5,796 nt of DNA from an uncultured Chloroflexota bacterium (GTDB lineage: Bacteria > Chloroflexota > Dehalococcoidia > UBA3495). Shown here piece after piece: positions 1 to 5,796 of this stretch. The stretch covers positions 1-5,796 of the forward strand of contig CAJWBT010000166.1 of the NCBI GenBank assembly GCA_913020235.1, in the 5' to 3' direction. The notes beneath the pieces were generated by a model. That model did not search any database. It saw only the letters and a list, made by a program, of their open reading frames with translations, and was not told where the DNA came from. The position numbers were made by a program, and so were the translations under genes. How positions within the stretch are numbered: position 1 is the stretch's first letter; the number at the start of each line of letters is the position of its first letter.

Positions 1-36
1 ACTGCCACTTTGAACGGTTGACTTTTAATACGGCAT

Positions 37-95
37 CTGAGCGAAGCGAAGAATCTCAGCGTAGCGATGAGATTCTTCGTCGCTCCGCTCCTCAG
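37..95. repeat. Long imperfect palindrome downstream of aroF, REP-like
   Basis: The core is a perfect 11-bp inverted repeat: GAAGAATCTCA at 48-58 and TGAGATTCTTC at 68-78, with a 9-base loop. It is extended by a second arm pair, GAGCGAAGC (39-47) and GCTCCGCTC (82-90), matching at 8 of 9 positions, offset by a 3-base bulge. CTGAG (37-41) and CTCAG (91-95) mark the outer ends. The sequence can fold into a hairpin of about 60 bases just past the aroF stop. It resembles dispersed palindromes ending in CTCAGAATGACA that I recall from intergenic DNA of several bacterial groups; that likeness is from memory. There is no good T-run beyond it on the minus strand, so it is not a classical intrinsic terminator, though it could protect or end the aroF mRNA. 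Confidence 0.65.
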
Positions 96-106
96 AATGA
101 CAGCCT

Positions 107-123
107 GTCAACACCAAGTTGAC
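107..123. repeat. Short inverted repeat between palindrome and aroF
   Basis: GTCAAC (107-112) and GTTGAC (118-123) form a perfect 6-bp inverted repeat around ACCAA. It lies 26 bases past the aroF stop codon and could add a small hairpin to the 3' end of the aroF mRNA. GTTGACT at 118-124 also occurs as a direct copy at 17-23, on the other side of the larger palindrome. No function can be assigned. Confidence 0.35.
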
Positions 124-148
124 TGGGTACTTAGGTTACGGGAAAGGT

Positions 149-1207
149 TCAAATAGCGTGGCCAACTCTCGCGTAGGTCCAGTTCAGCAGCTCCTCGGTT
201 TCTTCCCACCCGATGCAGGCGTCGGTGATCGACACACCATACTTCAACTGAGACGGGTTTCCATTCAGTTTCTGGTTCCCCGCGTTTAAATGGCTCTCCA
301 GCATGCAGCCGATGATGTCGGTGTTGCCGGCTACCCGCTGCTCCACCACGGCTTTTAGGGCTGTGGCCTGCATGGCTTGGTCTTTATTGGAATTACCGTG
401 GCTGCAGTCCACCATGAGCTGGGAGCGAACACCCGCCGCCTCGAGCTGTTTCTTGGATTCGGCGATGGCCTCAACGCCGTAGTTCGGCCCGCGGTTGCCA
501 CCCCGCAGCACGAGATGCCCGTCCGGGTTACCGGTAGTCCGGATGATTGCCGTTCGACCATCGTGGTCGACACCTAGAAAAGCGTGGCTGGAACGCGCGG
601 AAACCGTTGCGTCGACCGCTATCTGGGCATTTCCGTCGGTACCGTTTTTGAACCCTACCGGCATGCTCAGCCCGCTGGCCATCTGGCGGTGAGTCTGACT
701 CTCGGTGGTACGGGCGCCAATGGTCGCCCAGGTTACCAGGCCCGCCAGATACTGGGGAACCACAGGGTCGAGAAATTCCGAACCGACGTACATGCCCATC
801 TCGCCGATCTTCAACATTAAGGAACGGGCCCGGTGTATGCCGGTCTCAATATCAAAGCTGTCGTCCAGGTGAGGGTCGTAGATGAACCCTTTCCAGCCTA
901 CCGTTGTCCGCGGCTTTTCAAAGTAGACACGCATCACTATCAGCAAACGGGCACTTAGCTTCTTCGAAACCTCCCGAAGCCGCCGCGCGTACTCCAGGGC
1001 CGCCTCCTCGTCATGGATCGAGCATGGCCCGACGATCATGATGAACCTTGGGTCCATGCCGTTCAAGATATTTCGGAGCTGCTGCCGACCGGATAGCACG
1101 GTATGCTCCGCTTGCGGGCTGATCGGCAGTTTGTTGACAAGCTTGACCGGTGAGATAAGCGGCTCCGTGCTTGCGATGTGTACGTCCCTGGCGGCTGATG
1201 GCTGCAT
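149..1207 (-). CDS. aroF: 3-deoxy-7-phosphoheptulonate (DAHP) synthase, class I, AroF-like
   Basis: This cytosolic enzyme condenses phosphoenolpyruvate with erythrose 4-phosphate to DAHP, the committed entry to the shikimate pathway (Phe, Tyr, Trp, chorismate). The 352 residues match the usual length of about 350 for the E. coli AroF/AroG/AroH family, and the N-terminus (MQ...A...VHI) lines up with E. coli AroF as I recall it, supporting the ATG at 1207. Visible motifs are GPCSIHD (60-66), MRVYFEKPRTT (92-102), GARTTESQ (164-171), GFKNGTDG (185-192), LRGG (234-237), DCSHGNSNKD (267-276) and TDACIGWE (328-335). Inferred metal ligands are Cys62, His270, Glu304 and Asp329; Arg93, Lys98, Arg166, Lys187 and Arg235 would bind PEP. 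Gly212, where Phe-sensitive AroG has Ser, and the AroF-like SMPVGF and MVDCSHGNSNKD segments suggest the Tyr-inhibited type. Ligand and specificity assignments come from family knowledge. The gene has its own promoter and attenuator upstream. Confidence 0.95.
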   Translation of the reverse strand: MQPSAARDVHIASTEPLISPVKLVNKLPISPQAEHTVLSGRQQLRNILNGMDPRFIMIVGPCSIHDEEAALEYARRLREVSKKLSARLLIVMRVYFEKPRTTVGWKGFIYDPHLDDSFDIETGIHRARSLMLKIGEMGMYVGSEFLDPVVPQYLAGLVTWATIGARTTESQTHRQMASGLSMPVGFKNGTDGNAQIAVDATVSARSSHAFLGVDHDGRTAIIRTTGNPDGHLVLRGGNRGPNYGVEAIAESKKQLEAAGVRSQLMVDCSHGNSNKDQAMQATALKAVVEQRVAGNTDIIGCMLESHLNAGNQKLNGNPSQLKYGVSITDACIGWEETEELLNWTYARVGHAI

Positions 1208-1215
1208 TCCTGGTT

Positions 1216-1221
1216 CCCCCT
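1216..1221 (-). promoter_or_regulatory. Ribosome binding site of aroF
   Basis: AGGGGG lies 8 bases before the ATG at 1207, and a second purine run, AGGA, directly abuts the start codon. This fits a Shine-Dalgarno site and, with the N-terminal similarity to AroF, fixes the start. In-frame translation further upstream has no better signal. Confidence 0.6.
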
Positions 1222-1306
1222 AGTCTCGTGTTAGCGTCGTTCAACGGCTCCCGGAGGGCCAACCCCGGGTATTTGACGTCCTCTGAGCCGGCATGATTAC
1301 CTCAGG

Positions 1307-1344
1307 AAAACAAAACACCCCAACCGCTGCCGGTTGGGGTTTTG
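1307..1344 (-). terminator. Intrinsic terminator in the aroF leader (attenuator)
   Basis: Read on the minus strand, CCCCAACCG (1339-1331), loop GCAG and CGGTTGGGG (1326-1318) form a perfect 9-bp GC-rich stem. The stem extends by about four A-T pairs past a small bulge. It is followed by a broken U-tract, TTTTGTTTT (1315-1307). It sits about 100 bases before the aroF start and about 25 bases after the stop of the aromatic-rich leader peptide, which is where an attenuator terminator belongs. It would also stop readthrough from rpoC-pyrD. On the plus strand the same stem is followed by TTTTGGTGTTT, but no plus-strand gene needs ending here. Confidence 0.85.
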
Positions 1345-1393
1345 GTGTTTCCGCGAATCCTGTTCTGGGTTATCTGGTTTCGGGCACCAAACC
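1338..1393 (-). promoter_or_regulatory. Candidate antiterminator pairing in the aroF leader
   Basis: On the minus strand GGTTTGGTG (1393-1385), inside the leader peptide reading frame, can pair with CACCAAAACC (1347-1338). This gives nine base pairs with one bulged A. The downstream arm includes the lower 5' stem of the terminator (CAAAACC), so the two structures exclude each other. A competing local hairpin, GGTTT (1393-1389) with AAACC (1380-1376), could sequester the upstream arm. A ribosome stalled on the aromatic codons (1441-1418) would leave 1393-1385 free. A ribosome at the stop codon (1372-1370) would cover it and allow termination. Pairing was worked out by eye; energies were not calculated. 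Confidence 0.55.
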
Positions 1394-1459
1394 TCGGCCG
1401 GCGGCGCTGGAGCCGGTAAACGACCAGTAATATCCGTAAAACAGATGTAAACTAATCAT
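1370..1459 (-). CDS. Aromatic-amino-acid leader peptide (attenuator) of aroF
   Basis: This is a 29-codon ORF, ATG at 1459 to TAA at 1370. Residues 7-14 read FYGYYWSF: two Phe, three Tyr and one Trp within eight codons (TTT TAC GGA TAT TAC TGG TCG TTT). Such a run in a tiny ORF ahead of a terminator and a DAHP synthase is the signature of ribosome-mediated attenuation: scarcity of charged tRNA-Phe, -Tyr or -Trp stalls the ribosome and permits transcription into aroF. There is no Shine-Dalgarno site. The -10 box ends 8 bases before the ATG, so the peptide is probably read from a leaderless transcript. An in-frame ATG at 1465 exists, but it would lie upstream of the expected transcript start. 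The peptide is presumably not functional as a protein. It is too short for ordinary gene finders. Confidence 0.8.
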   Translation of the reverse strand: MISLHLFYGYYWSFTGSSAAGRGLVPETR

Positions 1460-1472
1460 CAACATAGATGAT
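1455..1472. promoter_or_regulatory. Inverted repeat over the -10 box and leader start
   Basis: On the minus strand ATCATC (1472-1467) and GATGAT (1460-1455) form a perfect 6-bp inverted repeat with a 6-base spacer. It overlaps the -10 hexamer, the predicted transcription start and the leader ATG. It could be an operator for a dimeric repressor, but no known consensus (for example TrpR or TyrR boxes) is recognisable and chance cannot be excluded. Confidence 0.3.
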
Positions 1473-1495
1473 ACCGCTTTCTCTGCCGATGTCAA
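1468..1495 (-). promoter_or_regulatory. Sigma70-type promoter of the leader-aroF unit
   Basis: On the minus strand a perfect -35 box, TTGACA (1495-1490), is followed after 16 bases by TATCAT (1473-1468), a good -10 box. The predicted start is near 1462-1459, at the leader ATG. The site is roughly 170-195 bases past the pyrD stop, so aroF is likely transcribed independently of rpoC-pyrD. Confidence 0.7.
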
Positions 1496-1662
1496 TGCCC
1501 CACTCCTGAGCCTGCCGCCATTATTGGCCCGCTCACCACGGGAAGTTTGAAATAGGGGGTAAAAGCTTGACCGATTACCGGAGTTCCGCGGAGACAGGGC
1601 CTCGGGCCTTCACCAGGAGCCGAATCGCCCGGTCATAGCCCCCGGCTGCGCCGTGCCTGCTG
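1496..1662. other. Intergenic DNA between pyrD and the aroF promoter
   Basis: No coding region or RNA gene is supported here. Short GC-rich repeats such as GGCC-CGA-GGCC occur, but none has a convincing stem plus U-tract, so no dedicated terminator for rpoC-pyrD is evident. Transcripts from pyrD may therefore run on to the attenuator terminator at 1344-1307. Confidence 0.5.
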
Positions 1663-2665
1663 TTAGGCGGTTGCCCCAGTCCGGACGGCACCGATCAGCT
1701 CGCCCACCTGGCGCACCCCCGACTGCTCCAGGTACTCCTGAAGCCCTTCTAAAATGCGGAAGGGAATCCCCATGTCGACCAGGTTGGCGCTGCCTACCTG
1801 GACCGCCGTCGCGCCCGCCAAGAGGTACTCCACGGCGTGGGCGGCTTCAAAGACGCCCCCGCAGCCGATAATCGGCACGTCCACGGCTTGCGCAGCGCGG
1901 TACACCAGAGCGAGGGATACCGGCCGCAGCCCATGGCCGGAAAGACCGCCGGTGCCGGCGCCGAGCACCGGCTGCCGGGTCTCCACGTCGATGGTCATCG
2001 CCGGGATGGTGTTGGCAATGGTCAGGGCGTCGGCCCCTGCATCCACCGCGGCCCGAGCGATCTCGGTGATGTCGGGCACGTTGGGCGCCAGCTTTGCCAG
2101 CACCGGCAGGTCGGTGTTGGCCCTCACGGCTCCCACCGCCTGTCCCGCGAGCTTGGCGCTATGGCTGAACATGGCGCCATTCTCGATATTGGGGCAGCTC
2201 AGGTTGATCTCCAGGGCCTGGAACCCGGCGACACCCTGGGTCATGGCCGTCATCTCGCCGAATTCCTCAACGCTTTCACTGGCCAGGCTCAGCACCACTG
2301 TGGTACCCAGTTCGGCCCACTGAGGGGCTGCGTCGGAAAGGGTGGCCTCGATTCCCGGATTGGCCAGGCCGACGGAGTTGAGGAAAACGAATTCCCCGGC
2401 CGCAAACGCCCGGCGGTAGGATTTCGGGTACCAGCGCGGCTCCGGGTTGCCTTCCCGGGGATGGCGGGAGACCGTCTTGGGTATCACGGCCCCCAGCAGG
2501 CTCAGGTCCAGTTCCGGGGGCATCCCCCGGCCAAACCCATCGTAACCAAAGGTGCCGGCGGCGATCATTACCGGGCTGGGAATCCGTAGGTGATGCCGGT
2601 TCCGGGGCGCCAGGTCTACCGAAAGGTCTACCTTTTGGGATGCCTCCGGCCCCTTTTCAACACCT

Positions 2666-2673
<8 letters not shown>
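1663..2673 (-). CDS. pyrD: Dihydroorotate dehydrogenase, type 1B catalytic subunit
   Basis: This FMN enzyme oxidises dihydroorotate to orotate, the fourth step of de novo UMP synthesis. With the ATG at 2673 it has 336 residues, slightly over the usual 300-310 because of about 15 extra N-terminal residues. Motifs in order are AAGTFGYDG (38-46), PKT (65-67), [10 protein letters not shown] (98-107), EINLSCPN (155-162), LAKLAPN (192-198), [11 protein letters not shown] (220-230), GGLSGHG (242-248), IIGCGGV (268-274) and AVQVGSAN (290-297). Cys160 is the expected catalytic base of class 1 enzymes; class 2 uses Ser. The NT..AM.ID segment and GGLSG favour type 1B, which normally pairs with the Fe-S/FAD subunit PyrK and uses NAD; no pyrK lies in the window. 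The start at 2673 overlaps the rpoC stop in ATGAGTAG, with AGGA 11 bases upstream; ATGs at 2685 and 2739 are alternatives. Translational coupling to rpoC is inferred. Confidence 0.93.

Positions 2674-5796
<3,123 letters not shown>

Noticed and set aside
1011..1262. Minus-strand open frame of 83 codons overlapping the aroF 5' end
   Set aside because: It is in a different frame over the conserved GPCSIHD region of aroF, with no family likeness.
1208..1500. T-box or other riboswitch ahead of aroF
   Set aside because: No T-box consensus or specifier-loop arrangement is seen; the aromatic leader peptide and terminator explain the region better.
1837..2589. Long plus-strand open frame of 250 codons opposite pyrD
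   Set aside because: It lies fully antisense to a clearly recognised dihydroorotate dehydrogenase; the protein has low-complexity composition typical of a GC-rich shadow frame and no recognisable motif.

Overview
The window is GC-rich bacterial chromosome with every recognisable gene on the minus strand, so it reads right to left. The right edge cuts into rpoC (RNA polymerase beta' subunit). rpoC is followed, with an 8-base stop/start overlap, by pyrD (dihydroorotate dehydrogenase, type 1B). A regulatory interval of about 450 bases comes next, then an AroF-like class I DAHP synthase, the first enzyme of the shikimate pathway. The leftmost 148 bases are non-coding and hold a long palindrome.

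The most interesting part is the interval upstream of the DAHP synthase. It holds a sigma70-type promoter, a 29-codon leader peptide whose residues 7-14 read FYGYYWSF, a candidate antiterminator pairing, and a strong intrinsic terminator about 100 bases before the aroF start. Together these look like a ribosome-mediated transcription attenuator sensing Phe, Tyr and Trp through one leader. The leader ATG lies about where transcription should begin, so the leader peptide may be translated from a leaderless mRNA. The enzyme resembles the Tyr-type isozyme, so the pathway entry point may be controlled at both the RNA and the enzyme level.

In rpoC the catalytic core is conserved: NADFDGD, four zinc cysteines, bridge helix and trigger loop. 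Past the normal conserved end (LIPA) the protein carries a tail of about 188 residues. After its first residue the tail has no Lys or Arg. It is strongly acidic and contains a 22-residue (66-bp) tandem repeat, with two copies identical at DNA level. A second low-complexity insert (PGENG repeats) lies between two folded segments of the jaw region. pyrD directly behind rpoC is not the familiar rpoC-rpsL-rpsG order and places a pyrimidine-synthesis enzyme in the transcription unit of RNA polymerase.

Organism: a GC-rich bacterium. The beta' subunit lacks the SI3 insertion of the proteobacterial trigger loop, and the DHOD is type 1B. A Chloroflexota-like lineage (Dehalococcoidia or SAR202 relatives) is my best guess from the look of beta', but this is low confidence without a database search.
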